DNA of 64,000 bases, from the NCBI RefSeq assembly GCF_017896165.1, contig NZ_JAFCNB010000002.1, positions 186,001-250,000 on the forward strand, in the 5' to 3' direction. The DNA comes from Microbispora oryzae. GTDB lineage: Bacteria; Actinomycetota; Actinomycetes; Streptosporangiales; Streptosporangiaceae. The notes beneath the pieces were generated by a model that was not told where the DNA came from, did not search any database, and saw only the letters and a program-made list of their open reading frames with translations. How positions within the stretch are numbered: position 1 is the stretch's first letter; each line of letters starts with the position of its first letter. Both the position numbers and the translations under genes were made by a program. Shown piece after piece: positions 1 through 8,660 of the stretch.

Positions 1-2471
1 GGGAACGCCACCTTGAGGATCTTCTCCCGCTCGTGCCAGTCGATCTCCGTCTCGATCTCGATCCGGGGGCTGCCCGCCGCGACCCGGACGGTCTGGACGA
101 TCCGGGAGGCACCGAACGACCGCTCGATCCGCACGGCGGCGACCAGCGGGCCGGTCTCCACCACGGTCACCGCGTCGGCCTCGACGAGGTCGACGCGCCG
201 CCGGAGGTAGTGCCGGTCGACGTCCCAGGCGTCCCAGCGGTTGGGGAGATCCTGGTGCAGTTGCAGCAGGTTTCCCCGGGAGCCGGGCGCCAGCACCTCG
301 CGGTCCGCGACCAGGTCTCTCACCGAGGTGAACAGGCCCGACTCGTCGATCTCCACCCTGACCAGGCCGTTGTCCATCGTCGTTCCGTCGACCGTCACGG
401 GCGCCGGGGGCTCAGCCGGACCGCCGAGCCGTACGGCGCCCGAGCCGGGCACCACCGCGAAGACCGCGGCCGACCCGTCGGTAAGCGGCTGACCGGCCCC
501 GCCGGCGAGCCCGGCCCCCTCGACCAGCTCGGCGGGCACGGTCACCACCTCGGCGCGGGCCTCGGGGCCGGCGTTGAGCACCCACGCGCCCCGCCCCGGC
601 CCGGCCGGCGCCCCGATCAGGCCCCCGGTCAGCGCCGCGGCGGCGGCCTGGGTGATCGTTTCAAGCTCGGCCCGCACCCGGGCGTACGTGGCCTCGGCCT
701 CGCGGTGCACCCACGCGATCGAGCTGCCCGGCAGGATGTCGTGGAACTGGTGCAGCAGGACGACCTTCCACAGGCGGTCGAGATCGTCGTAGGGATAGGG
801 GAACCCGGCGTGCACGGCCGCGGCCGAGCACCACAGCTCCGCCTCGCGGAGCAGGTGCTCGCCGCGCCGGTTGCCCGCCTTCGTCCGCGCCTGGCTGGTG
901 TAGGTGGCGCGGTGCAGCTCCAGGTACAGCTCGCCGGACCAGACGGCCGCGTCGGGCTGCTCGGCCATGGCCGCGGCGAAGAACGCGTTGGGGTCCTCGA
1001 TCACCACCCGCGGCGAGCCTTCGAGGTCGCGCAGGCGGCGGGCCTTCTCCAGCATCTCGCGGGTGGGGCCGCCGCCGCCGTCGCCGTGCCCGAACGGCAG
1101 CAGGGACCGGACGCCCGCGCCCTTCTCGGCGTAGTTGCGCACGGCGTGGGCCAGCTCACGGCCCTCGAAGGAGCCGTTGTAGGTGTCTGCGGGCGGGAAG
1201 TGCGTGAAGATCCGGGTGCCGTCGATGCCCTCCCACCAGAAGGTGTGGTGGGGGAACTTGTTGGTCTGGTTCCACGAGATCTTCTGGGTGAGGACCCAGT
1301 CCATGCCGGCCAGGCGGGCGATCTGCGGGTAGGCGGCGGTGTAGCCGAAGGAGTCGGGCAGCCAGACGCCGCGGCACTCCACGCCGAGCTCGTCCATGAA
1401 GAAGCGCTTGCCGTGCACGAGCTGCCGGGCCAGCGCCTCGCCGCCCGGCAGGTTGCCGTCGGCCTCGACCCACATGCCGCCGACCGGAACCCACCGTCCC
1501 TTCGCGACCGCCTCGCGGATCCGCTCGAAGATCTCCGGGTAGCGCTCCTTGACCCAGGCGTACTGCTGGGCCTGCGGCCCGGAGAACACCAGCTCGGGGT
1601 AGTCGCCGGCCAGGGCCGTGACGTTGGCGAAGGTGCGGCCGTTCTTGCGCTGCGTCTCGCGGATGGGCCACAGCCAGGCGCTGTCGATGTGCGCGTGCCC
1701 GGTGGCGGAGACGATGTGGGCGCTGGCGTGGGCGGGAGACGACAGCACGCCGGCGAGCGGCGCGCGGGCCCGCTCGGCCGTTCCCGGCACGTCCTGGAGG
1801 TCGATCTCGTCCATGCAGCGTTCAAGCGCCCGGAGGATCTCGTGCCGGCGCGGGCTGTCGACGGGCAGCTCGGCCATGAGCTCCCTGAGCACCTCGATGT
1901 CGAGAGACAGGTGCCAGACGTTCTCGTCGAGGACGGCCAGGTCGGCGTACGCGAGGCGGTAGAGCGGCGCGTCGCCGGCCGTGGCCTTGTCGCCCAGCGG
2001 TGTCGGGATGAATCCGCCGCTCAGGATGTCGGGGTTGGCGGCCATCTCCAGCAGCAGGCCGGCCCGCTCACCGCCCACGCTGGGATCGGCGACGGGCACG
2101 TACTGGTTCCGCGGCTCGATCCCCTTGAGCGGCCGGCCGTCCAGGTCGTACACCAGCGCCTCGGCCTGGCCGCCGGGCCAGGGGCTCACGAAGCCGAGAT
2201 CGAAGATCGCCTCGACCCGCCGTCCGGCCCACTCGGGCGGCACGGTGCCGGTCGCCCGCAGCCAGGTGGTCGACCACGGCCGCCCCCATGGGGTGCCGGG
2301 CGCGAACGGCTCGTAGCGGGCGGCCAGCGCCTCCGCGACCGGCACGGGCTCGTCGGGAACGTGCCAGGCCGCCAGCTCCAGCGGCACCCGTTCGGCATGG
2401 ACGGCCGGTGCGACGCGCTGCCGCAGCACCCGGTCGATGCGCGCCTCGACGAGCTCGCGGTCATCGTGCAT
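1..2471 (-). CDS. GH38 alpha-mannosidase (3' end outside window)
   Basis: Retaining alpha-mannosidase that would release mannose from alpha-mannosides in the cytoplasm; no signal peptide is visible. About 823 residues are present and the C-terminus lies beyond the left edge. Residues 1-240 form the N-terminal beta domain. The catalytic domain starts at GHAHIDSAWLWP (about 258-269; His261 and Asp263 fit the zinc site) and continues to WLPDSFGYT, whose Asp fits the nucleophile position. The C-terminal beta-sandwich begins around residue 700. The ATG lies 3 bp after the stop of the GH4 gene, so the two are probably cotranscribed. Family assignment is firm; the true substrate is inferred. Confidence 0.93.
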   Translation of the reverse strand, partial: MHDDRELVEARIDRVLRQRVAPAVHAERVPLELAAWHVPDEPVPVAEALAARYEPFAPGTPWGRPWSTTWLRATGTVPPEWAGRRVEAIFDLGFVSPWPGGQAEALVYDLDGRPLKGIEPRNQYVPVADPSVGGERAGLLLEMAANPDILSGGFIPTPLGDKATAGDAPLYRLAYADLAVLDENVWHLSLDIEVLRELMAELPVDSPRRHEILRALERCMDEIDLQDVPGTAERARAPLAGVLSSPAHASAHIVSATGHAHIDSAWLWPIRETQRKNGRTFANVTALAGDYPELVFSGPQAQQYAWVKERYPEIFERIREAVAKGRWVPVGGMWVEADGNLPGGEALARQLVHGKRFFMDELGVECRGVWLPDSFGYTAAYPQIARLAGMDWVLTQKISWNQTNKFPHHTFWWEGIDGTRIFTHFPPADTYNGSFEGRELAHAVRNYAEKGAGVRSLLPFGHGDGGGGPTREMLEKARRLRDLEGSPRVVIEDPNAFFAAAMAEQPDAAVWSGELYLELHRATYTSQARTKAGNRRGEHLLREAELWCSAAAVHAGFPYPYDDLDRLWKVVLLHQFHDILPGSSIAWVHREAEATYARVRAELETITQAAAAALTGGLIGAPAGPGRGAWVLNAGPEARAEVVTVPAELVEGAGLAGGAGQPLTDGSAAVFAVVPGSGAVRLGGPAEPPAPVTVDGTTMDNGLVRVEIDESGLFTSVRDLVADREVLAPGSRGNLLQLHQDLPNRWDAWDVDRHYLRRRVDLVEADAVTVVETGPLVAAVRIERSFGASRIVQTVRVAAGSPRIEIETEIDWHEREKILKVAF

Positions 2472-2474
2472 GGG

Positions 2475-3815
2475 TCAGTTCCTTCCGCGAAGGTAGCCGA
2501 GCTGGGGAAGCTCACTCTCGTAGCGGTCCAGCAGCCGTGCGGCGAGCGTAACCGAGCCGACCAGGGGGTGGACGGCCAGCGCGCGCAGGGCCGCCCGGCG
2601 CGAGCCGGTGAACGCCGCCTCGATGACCGCCCGCTCGACCGCCTTGACCGTGGTGACCAGGCCCAGGGCGTGATCGGCCAGCGGCTCCACGGCCTTGGGC
2701 CCGGCGCCGCCGCCGTCCACGACGCAGGGCACCTCCACCACGGCGTCCCGGTCGAGGGCCGCGATCGAACCGCGGTTGCGCACGTTGAGGATGAGCGTGG
2801 CGCGCTCGTCCAGCGCGATGGCCCGCATGAGTGCGAGGGCGACCCCCTCGTAGCCGTCCGAGGCCAGGTCGCGCGGATCGCGTTCGCACGCGCCCATCGC
2901 CCGGCGGTTCTCCGCCATGTAGGTGGCCTCCCGCGCCAGCCGGGCGCTCTCCCACTCCTCCAGCGCGGAGCCCCCGGTCCGCGCGTAGAAACGCCGCTGC
3001 TGCTCGGCGACCAGGGCGCCGCGCGTCAGCGGCGCGGCCCGCGCGGCCTCCACGGCCTCCCGGTTGAAGTAGTAGTAGTGCAGATACTCGTTGGGGACGG
3101 CGCCGATCGCGCGCAGCCACTCGGCGCCGAAGAGCCGTCCCTCCTCGAACGACGTCAGGGCCTCGTCGTCCCGGAGCAGCCCCGGCAGCAGGTCGTGCCC
3201 GTCCAGGTGGACGGCGCGCAGCCAGCCGAGATGGTTGAGTCCGGCGTAGTCGAGCCGGACGGCGGCCGGGTCGGCCCCGAGGGCGAGCGCGACCCGGCGA
3301 CCCAGCCCGGCCGGCGAGTCGCAGACGCCGATGACGCGGTCGCCGAGGTGGCGTGACATGGCCTCCGTCACGATCCCGGCCGGGTTGGTGAAGTTGACCA
3401 CCCAGGCGTCCGGGGCGAGCGCGGCCACCCGGCGGGCGATCCGGTCGGTGACCGGCAGCGTGCGCAGGGCGTACGCGATGCCGCCCGCGCCCACCGTCTC
3501 CTGGCCGAGCACGCCCTCGCTCAGGGCCACCCGCTCGTCCACGGCGCGGGCGGCGAGCCCGCCCACGCGGATCGCGGAGAAGACGAAGCCGGCGCCGGTG
3601 AGCGCCTCGTCGAGGTCGCTGATCACGCGGACTGCCGGGGCGTCCGGGACGCCCGCCGCCTGCTCGGCGAGCACGCGGGCGATCGCGGCGGTCCGCGAGG
3701 CGTCGGGGTCGTGCAGCACGACCTCGGCCACCGTGCCTCTCCCCCGGTCGCCCAGGAGCGCCCGGTAGAGCAGGGGCACGCGGAAGCCCCCGCCGCCGAG
3801 GACGGTCAGCCGCAC
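2475..3815 (-). CDS. GH4 family NAD-dependent 6-phospho-beta-glucosidase-like hydrolase
   Basis: GH4 enzymes cleave glycosides by NAD-dependent oxidation at C3 followed by elimination and need a divalent metal. The 446-residue protein starts at a GTG giving VRLTVLGGGGFRVP, the nucleotide-binding loop typical of the N-terminus. The family motifs NFTNPAGIVTEA, VCDSPAGLGRR (metal-ligand Cys) and GLNHLGW are all present. The frame stays open far upstream through the antisense of the kinase, but homology begins at this GTG. It is transcribed ahead of the alpha-mannosidase and divergently from the PfkB kinase. Whether it acts on phosphorylated or free glycosides cannot be told; no PTS genes are in view. 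Confidence 0.9.
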   Translation of the reverse strand: MRLTVLGGGGFRVPLLYRALLGDRGRGTVAEVVLHDPDASRTAAIARVLAEQAAGVPDAPAVRVISDLDEALTGAGFVFSAIRVGGLAARAVDERVALSEGVLGQETVGAGGIAYALRTLPVTDRIARRVAALAPDAWVVNFTNPAGIVTEAMSRHLGDRVIGVCDSPAGLGRRVALALGADPAAVRLDYAGLNHLGWLRAVHLDGHDLLPGLLRDDEALTSFEEGRLFGAEWLRAIGAVPNEYLHYYYFNREAVEAARAAPLTRGALVAEQQRRFYARTGGSALEEWESARLAREATYMAENRRAMGACERDPRDLASDGYEGVALALMRAIALDERATLILNVRNRGSIAALDRDAVVEVPCVVDGGGAGPKAVEPLADHALGLVTTVKAVERAVIEAAFTGSRRAALRALAVHPLVGSVTLAARLLDRYESELPQLGYLRGRN

Positions 3816-3905
3816 GCCCCGGCCCGCGTGCCGTCGGTCGCCGAGCACGTCAGCGACCCTATCGCGGGAGGCGTCAAACGGCCGTGACCACGGTAGGAAC
3901 CCGAC

Positions 3906-4835
3906 ATGGGGGCAGACGCGGACGTGTTCCTGTCCGGACGGCTCTTCCACGACCTGGTCTTCACCGGGCTGGCGGACCCGCCCCGGCCGGGCGCGGAGAC
4001 GTGGACCTCGGGCATGTCGTCGGGGCCCGGCGGCATCGCCAACTTCGCCGTGGCCCTCGCACGGCTCGGGCTGCGCGCGTCGCTCGCGGCCGCCTTCGGG
4101 GACGATCCGTACGGACGGCTCTGCTGGGCGGCCCTCGAATCGGAGGGCGTCGACCTGGCCCCGTCGCGCCGCCTGCCCGGCTGGAGCACGCCCGTGACCG
4201 TCTCGCTCGCGTACGACGGGGACCGGGCGCTGGTGACCCACGGAACGCCGCCGCCCTGCGGCGTGTCCGGCGGCCCGCCCCGGGCCCGCGCGTCGATCGT
4301 GCACCTGGAGGCCGAGCCCGTCCCCGCCAGCGGGCTGATCTTCGCGGACCTCGGCTGGGACCCCGCGCGGGAGTGGCCGGCCGAGACGCTCGACCGCCTG
4401 TCCGGGTGTCACGCCTTCATGCCGAACGCGTACGAGGCCATGCGCTACACCCGGACCGAGACCCCCGAAGCGGCGCTGGCGAAGCTGGCCGAGCTGGTGC
4501 CCGTGGCGGTCGTCACCTGCGGAGCCGGGGGCGCGATGGCCGTCGACTCCGGGACGGGCGAACGGGCGCGGGTGCCCGGCCTCCCCGTCGAGGCGGTCGA
4601 CCCGACCGGGGCCGGCGACGTCTTCGGCGCCGGGCTGGTGGCCGCCACGCTCGCGGGCTGGCCCCTCGTCCACCGGCTGAGGTTCGCCAACCTGTCCGCC
4701 GCGCTGTCCGTACGGCGTGCCGGCGGGGCGCTCGCGGCGCCCGGCTGGGCGGACATCGCGCGCTGGTGGCACGGCGTCGCCGACCCTGAACTGCGCCGCG
4801 ACCACGCGTTCCTCTCCGACGTCATCCCGAGGTGA
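3906..4835 (+). CDS. PfkB family carbohydrate kinase
   Basis: Ribokinase-fold sugar kinase, 309 residues, transferring phosphate from ATP to a sugar or nucleoside hydroxyl. The N-terminal signature region GPGGIANFAVALARLG is followed by a lid region. The C-terminal anion-hole signature DPTGAGDVFGAG falls at about residues 231-242 with the catalytic Asp. The ATG is preceded by AGGAA about seven bases upstream. It diverges from the GH4 and GH38 genes across a 90-bp gap, so it probably phosphorylates a sugar released by them. Substrate is not resolvable from sequence alone. Confidence 0.88.
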   Translation: MGADADVFLSGRLFHDLVFTGLADPPRPGAETWTSGMSSGPGGIANFAVALARLGLRASLAAAFGDDPYGRLCWAALESEGVDLAPSRRLPGWSTPVTVSLAYDGDRALVTHGTPPPCGVSGGPPRARASIVHLEAEPVPASGLIFADLGWDPAREWPAETLDRLSGCHAFMPNAYEAMRYTRTETPEAALAKLAELVPVAVVTCGAGGAMAVDSGTGERARVPGLPVEAVDPTGAGDVFGAGLVAATLAGWPLVHRLRFANLSAALSVRRAGGALAAPGWADIARWWHGVADPELRRDHAFLSDVIPR

Positions 4836-4893
4836 GCGTCGTCTCGAGGCGAGCTCTGTCTCCGAGGTGAGTTCCGTCTCCGAGGTGAGCCGA

Positions 4894-5514
4894 TCAGCGG
4901 CGCGCGGCCAGATAGTCCTTGGCCTCCTGCGGCGCCTTGGCGTACGAGCCCGCGTCGAAGGGCGGCCGCGGGTCGTACTCGACGGCCAGCTGGAACGCCT
5001 GGGCCGCGGTCGGCCCGGCGATGGCGGCGGCCAGCGTGAGGGCCATGTCGATACCGGCCGACACACCGGCCGCGGTCACGATCTTGCCTTCGGTCACCAC
5101 CCGCCGCTCCGTGTACACGGCGCCGTACGACTCCAGCAGCTCGGCCGCGCCCCAGTGGGTGGTGGCGGTCAGCCCGGCGAGCAGGCCGGCCGCGCCGAGC
5201 AGCAGGGCCCCGGTGCAGACCGACGTGGTCCAGGTCGTGGACGCGTGCACGCGGCGGATCCAGCCGACCAGGTCCTCGTCGGCGACACCGCGTCGGGCCC
5301 CGGGGCCGCCGGGCACGAGCAGGACGTCGGCGGACTCGACGTCGGCGAACGCCGCGCCGGCCGTCAGCGCCGCGAAGCCGGCTCCGTCGCGCACCGGTCC
5401 CGGCGCCGTCGCGGCGAACACCACCTCCACCCCGGGCAGCATGCGGAGCACCTCGTACGGCCCGACGACGTCGAGCGCCGTGAAACCGGGGAACAGCGGG
5501 ATGACGATACGCAT
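4894..5514 (-). CDS. DJ-1/PfpI family protein, isonitrile-hydratase-like
   Basis: A 206-residue cytoplasmic protein of the DJ-1/PfpI superfamily. The nucleophile-elbow segment TSVCTGALLLGAAGLL carries the conserved Cys, followed by TATTHW, which closely matches cyclohexyl-isocyanide hydratases. The N-terminal IPLFPGFTALDVVGPYEVL is typical. The internal ATG at 5514 is preferred over the upstream frame because GGAGG stands eight bases before it. It faces the PfkB gene convergently across 58 bp. The enzymatic substrate is unproven; a protease-like or GATase1 regulatory role is the alternative. Confidence 0.82.
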   Translation of the reverse strand: MRIVIPLFPGFTALDVVGPYEVLRMLPGVEVVFAATAPGPVRDGAGFAALTAGAAFADVESADVLLVPGGPGARRGVADEDLVGWIRRVHASTTWTTSVCTGALLLGAAGLLAGLTATTHWGAAELLESYGAVYTERRVVTEGKIVTAAGVSAGIDMALTLAAAIAGPTAAQAFQLAVEYDPRPPFDAGSYAKAPQEAKDYLAARR

Positions 5515-5687
5515 GGTCTCTGCCTCCACGTGGTCTGCCCCTCCACAGTGCCGGATGGCCGGCTCGCCGGGTTGAGCGGGTGGGCCGGGTGCTCCGGCTG
5601 GGCGGGTCCTCATCCTCGGACGGCGGCCGCGACGCGGGCAAGGCCCCTGCGCGCGCCGATAACACGATTAGCCCGATTTGTCGCCTC

Positions 5688-5752
5688 TTGACAGCGAATC
5701 CGACCGGCCCCACCCTGTTGCGTATAGCGCTGCAAGTTCCGCTTAACGAAAC
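5688..5752 (+). promoter_or_regulatory. Promoter with two tandem IclR-type boxes upstream of the Rieske ferredoxin gene
   Basis: TTGACA (5688-5693) followed 17 bp later by CACCCT gives a plausible promoter. Directly after it lie two 17-bp boxes: GTTGCG-TATAG-CGCTGC (5717-5733) and GTTCCG-CTTAA-CGAAAC (5736-5752). Their starts are 19 bp apart. The second is a good inverted repeat with 5-bp spacer. The same pair and spacing occurs before betA and before the dimethylglycine-oxidase gene. Binding by the IclR protein at 11008-11811 is inferred. Confidence 0.72.
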
Positions 5753-5765
5753 AGGGGACCACCGA

Positions 5766-6116
5766 ATGATCCCTGCGTGTCCGCTCTCGGCCCTTCCCCG
5801 GGGCGAGGCCGTCCGGCTCGACACCGACCCGCCGATCGCCGTGTTTCACACGGAGGACGGCGAGCTGTACGCCGTGGACGACACCTGTACCCACCAGGAC
5901 GCGTCACTGGCCGACGGGTGGCTGGAGGGCTGCGAGGTCGAGTGCCCGCTGCACGCTTCGCGCTTCGACCTGCGCACCGGGCAGGTGGACGCGCCGCCGG
6001 CCAAGCTGCCGGTGCGGACCCACGGGGTCGTGGTGGAGGACGGGATGGTCCACGTCGTGCCGTCCGAGCTGCCGCCCAACCTGCCGCCTGGCCTGCGGAC
6101 GCCGGGGCGGGCGTGA
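5766..6116 (+). CDS. Rieske [2Fe-2S] ferredoxin of a ring-hydroxylase/demethylase system
   Basis: Small 116-residue electron carrier with a classical Rieske cluster site: Cys41-x-His43 (CTHQDASLADGWLEG) and Cys60-x-x-His63 (CPLH). Proteins of this type pass electrons from a flavin reductase to a Rieske oxygenase. The ATG follows a GGGGACC stretch; upstream in-frame codons run through the promoter and are rejected. It overlaps the next gene by GTGA (stop of this gene, start of the reductase), implying translational coupling. With the oxygenase at 7430 it forms a three-component system, probably glycine-betaine demethylase. Confidence 0.9.
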   Translation: MIPACPLSALPRGEAVRLDTDPPIAVFHTEDGELYAVDDTCTHQDASLADGWLEGCEVECPLHASRFDLRTGQVDAPPAKLPVRTHGVVVEDGMVHVVPSELPPNLPPGLRTPGRA

Positions 6117-7324
6117 GATCCGTCGCGGTCGTCGGCGCCTCGCTGGCCGGCCTGTGGGCCGCACGCGCGCTGCGCGAGCAGGGTTTCGACGGCCGGCTCA
6201 CCCTGATCGGCGCCGAGCCCCATCGGCCGTACGACCGGCCGCCGTTGTCGAAGGAGTTCCTGGCCGGCACGATGACCGAGGCCGATCTCGCCCTGGAGGA
6301 CGCCGGCGAGGACCTCGGCGCCGAGTGGCGCCTGGGTGTCCCGGCCGCCGGCCTCACCCCGCGTGGTTCCGCCGGATACGCCGTCACCCTGGGCGACGGC
6401 ACGTCCGTCGCCGCGGACGGCGTCGTGATCGCGACCGGCGCCACGGCCAGGTCGCTCCCCTGGAACCTTCCCGGCGTCCACACGCTGCGCACCCTCGACG
6501 ACGCTCGCGCGCTGCGGGCCGACCTCGTCCCCGGCCGGCGGCTGGTGGTGGTCGGCGCCGGTTTCGTCGGCGCGGAGGTCGCGGCGACCGCCCACTCGCT
6601 CGGCCTCGACGTGACCATCGTGGAGATCGCGCCCGCGCCGTCCGCCCGCGCGCTCGGCTCCCGGATGGGCCACGCGCTCGCCGGGCTGCACGAGGACCGG
6701 GGCGTGCGCGTGCTGTGCGGCGTCGCCGTACGGGCGGTGACCGGCGGCGACCGGGTGGACGGCGTGCTGCTGGACGACGGCCGGAGCCTCCCGGCTGACG
6801 TGGTGCTGGCCGGCATCGGAGCAAGCCCGGCCGTCGGCTGGCTGGCCGGCAGCGGCGTCGACCTGTGCGGTGACTCCGGTGACCCCGGTGGCTCCTCGGG
6901 CGGCTCGGGCGGCGGCGTGCGCTGCGACGCGGGCGGCGCCACGAACCTGCCCGGCGTCGTCGCGGTCGGCGACTGCGCCGCCTGGTACGACCCCGGGCTG
7001 GGCCGCCACCACAGGGTCGAGCACTGGACGGGCGCCGTGCGGCGGCCGGAGACGGCGGCGCGCACCCTGCTGTCCGGCGGTGCGGCCGAGCCGGGCGCGC
7101 CCGAGCCGCCGTACCTGTGGTCGGACCAGTACGGCCTGCGCGTGCAGTTCGCCGGGCACGCCGGCCCGGCGGACGAGGTGACGGTGGAGGAGGGCGACGT
7201 GGACGCCCGCAGCTTCCTCGCGGTCTACCGCCGGGACGGCCGGGCCACCGCCGTGCTGGCCGTCGACCGGGTACGCCCGTTCGGCCGGTGGCGGCGCCGG
7301 ATCGAGCCCGCCGGCGCCCGATGA
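6113..7324 (+). CDS. FAD-dependent ferredoxin reductase
   Basis: NAD(P)H:ferredoxin reductase of the oxygenase-coupled (BphA4/rubredoxin-reductase) family, 403 residues. It has an FAD-binding N-terminus VAVVGASLAGLWAARAL, the RPYDRPPLSKEFL motif, a NAD-binding VVVGAGFVGAEVAATA at about residue 145, VVAVGDCAAW near 285, and the small C-terminal domain. A Gly/Ser-rich insert (about 254-273) precedes the last FAD motif and is unlike typical family members. The GTG start overlaps the ferredoxin stop. It should supply electrons to the ferredoxin and on to the oxygenase downstream. Confidence 0.92.
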   Translation: MRSVAVVGASLAGLWAARALREQGFDGRLTLIGAEPHRPYDRPPLSKEFLAGTMTEADLALEDAGEDLGAEWRLGVPAAGLTPRGSAGYAVTLGDGTSVAADGVVIATGATARSLPWNLPGVHTLRTLDDARALRADLVPGRRLVVVGAGFVGAEVAATAHSLGLDVTIVEIAPAPSARALGSRMGHALAGLHEDRGVRVLCGVAVRAVTGGDRVDGVLLDDGRSLPADVVLAGIGASPAVGWLAGSGVDLCGDSGDPGGSSGGSGGGVRCDAGGATNLPGVVAVGDCAAWYDPGLGRHHRVEHWTGAVRRPETAARTLLSGGAAEPGAPEPPYLWSDQYGLRVQFAGHAGPADEVTVEEGDVDARSFLAVYRRDGRATAVLAVDRVRPFGRWRRRIEPAGAR

Positions 7325-7433
7325 GCGTCTCGGCCGCCGCCGGGACGAGCCCGGCCGCGCCGAGGGACAAGGAGATCAGGTGAACGAGCCAACGGCGACG
7401 GCTACCCGACGGCCCGAGAGGGAGGCGGAATGA
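7321..7433 (+). other. Two tiny chained ORFs between the reductase and oxygenase genes
   Basis: An ATGA overlap with the reductase stop opens a 20-codon ORF (7321-7383). Its stop overlaps a GTG that opens a 17-codon ORF (7380-7433), whose stop overlaps the oxygenase ATG at 7430. GGGAGGCGGA just before that ATG is a good ribosome-binding site. No homology is recognisable. The chain would keep ribosomes translating from the reductase into the oxygenase, but it may also be a chance product of GC-rich sequence. Confidence 0.3.
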
Positions 7434-8554
7434 CCACGAACAGCCTGCCCCCGAGCGTGATCGCCACCCTCCCGGGCCACTACTACACGGACGAGACCGT
7501 CTTCACGCTCGAACAGTCGCGGATATTCGAGCGGATGTGGGTCTGCGCCGTCCGGGCGGCCGATCTGGACAAGCCGGGCGCGTTCCGTACTGTCCGGATC
7601 GGACGGGAGAGCGTGCTCGTCACCCGCTCGAAGGACGGGTCGGTCCGTGCGTTCCTGAACGTCTGCCGGCACCGCGGCGCCCGTATCTGCACGGAGGAGT
7701 CCGGCCAGGTCAGGCGGGCGTTCCAGTGCCCGTACCACGCCTGGACGTACGACCTCGACGGCAAGCTGATCGCGGCGCCGAACCTGACGAAGATGCCCGA
7801 CATCGACCGGGTCGAGTTCGGCCTGGTGAAGGTGCACGTGCGTGAATGGCTCGGGTATGTGTGGGTGTGTCTGGCCGACGAGCCCGAGCCGTTCGAGGAC
7901 GAGGTGCAGGCCCAGGTCGTCTCCAGGCTCGGCGACCTCGGCTCCATCCACAACTACGGCATGGAGGATCTCGCGCTGGCCAAGCGGGTCGTCTACGACG
8001 TGCGGGCCAACTGGAAGCTCATCATCGAGAACTTCATGGAGTGCTACCACTGCGCGACGATCCACCCGGAGCTCACCGAGGTGCTGCCGGAGTTCGCCGA
8101 GGGACTCGCCACGCAGTTGTACGTCGGCCACGGCGCGGAGTTCGGCGCGGACGTCCAGGGCTTCACCGTGGACGGCTCCCCCGGCGCCGAACGCATCCCC
8201 GGGGTCGCGGAGAGCCAGGACCGCCGCTACTACGGCCTCACCGTCAAGCCGCTGACCTTCATCAACCTGGTGCCGGACCACGTGATCCTGCACCGGATCT
8301 TCCCCGTCGCGATCGATCAGACCGTGGTCGAGTGCGACTGGTTGTTCCGCCAGGACGTGGTCGACGGCGGTCGCGACCTCAGCGCGTCGATCGAACTGTT
8401 CCACCGCGTCAACGTGCAGGACTTCGACGCCTGCGAGCGGTGCCAGCCCGCCATGGGCTCGCGCGCGTATGCCCGGGGCGGCGTGCTCGTGCCGACCGAG
8501 CACCACATCGGCGGCTTCCACGAGTGGGTGCTCGAGCGGCTCGGCACGGACTAG
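7430..8554 (+). CDS. Rieske oxygenase alpha subunit, probable glycine-betaine demethylase (GbcA-like)
   Basis: Aromatic-ring-hydroxylase-type oxygenase of 374 residues. The Rieske cluster ligands are Cys79/His81 (CRHRGARIC) and Cys100/His103 (CPYH). The mononuclear iron site is ENFMECYHCATIHPELT with His207 and His212. The N-terminus and the NWKL-ENF-ECYHC segment resemble GbcA of Pseudomonas, which oxidatively demethylates glycine betaine to dimethylglycine. It lies in a locus for every other step from choline to glycine, and its reductase and ferredoxin are immediately upstream. GbcA normally pairs with a single GbcB reductase; here a separate ferredoxin and reductase are encoded. Other N-methyl substrates such as stachydrine or carnitine cannot be excluded. 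Confidence 0.83.
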   Translation: MTTNSLPPSVIATLPGHYYTDETVFTLEQSRIFERMWVCAVRAADLDKPGAFRTVRIGRESVLVTRSKDGSVRAFLNVCRHRGARICTEESGQVRRAFQCPYHAWTYDLDGKLIAAPNLTKMPDIDRVEFGLVKVHVREWLGYVWVCLADEPEPFEDEVQAQVVSRLGDLGSIHNYGMEDLALAKRVVYDVRANWKLIIENFMECYHCATIHPELTEVLPEFAEGLATQLYVGHGAEFGADVQGFTVDGSPGAERIPGVAESQDRRYYGLTVKPLTFINLVPDHVILHRIFPVAIDQTVVECDWLFRQDVVDGGRDLSASIELFHRVNVQDFDACERCQPAMGSRAYARGGVLVPTEHHIGGFHEWVLERLGTD

Positions 8555-8573
8555 ATCGGAGCCTGGCGTGAGC

Positions 8574-8587
8574 TGAAACGCGTTTCA
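8574..8587. promoter_or_regulatory. 14-bp perfect palindrome TGAAACGCGTTTCA in a convergent gap
   Basis: TGAAACGCGTTTCA is self-complementary with a central CG, the form typical of LacI-family operators. It lies between the ends of two convergent genes, not at an obvious promoter, and has no loop, so it does not make a good hairpin terminator. Function unknown. Confidence 0.35.
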
Positions 8588-8616
8588 CCGAAGCTTGCCT
8601 CACTGCAACACGTCCC

Positions 8617-8648
8617 AAAAAGGCGGGCACCCATATCGGGCGCCCGCC
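8617..8648 (-). terminator. Rho-independent terminator of the serine protease gene
   Basis: Read on the minus strand: GGCGGGCGCCC, loop GATAT, GGGTGCCCGCC, then TTTTT. The 11-bp stem has one G-T pair. It starts 12 bp after the protease stop codon. Confidence 0.88.
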
Positions 8649-8660
8649 CGCTTCCTCACG

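Noticed and set aside
33-3356. A 1107-codon plus-strand open frame across the alpha-mannosidase and GH4 genes
   Set aside because: It is the antisense of two genes with clear catalytic motifs; its protein is a low-complexity Arg/Gly/Pro/Val-rich sequence without any domain, as expected for GC-rich shadow frames.
3816-5066. N-terminal extension of the GH4 frame by about 417 residues
   Set aside because: The extension is antisense to the PfkB kinase and homology begins exactly at the GTG with the nucleotide-binding loop.
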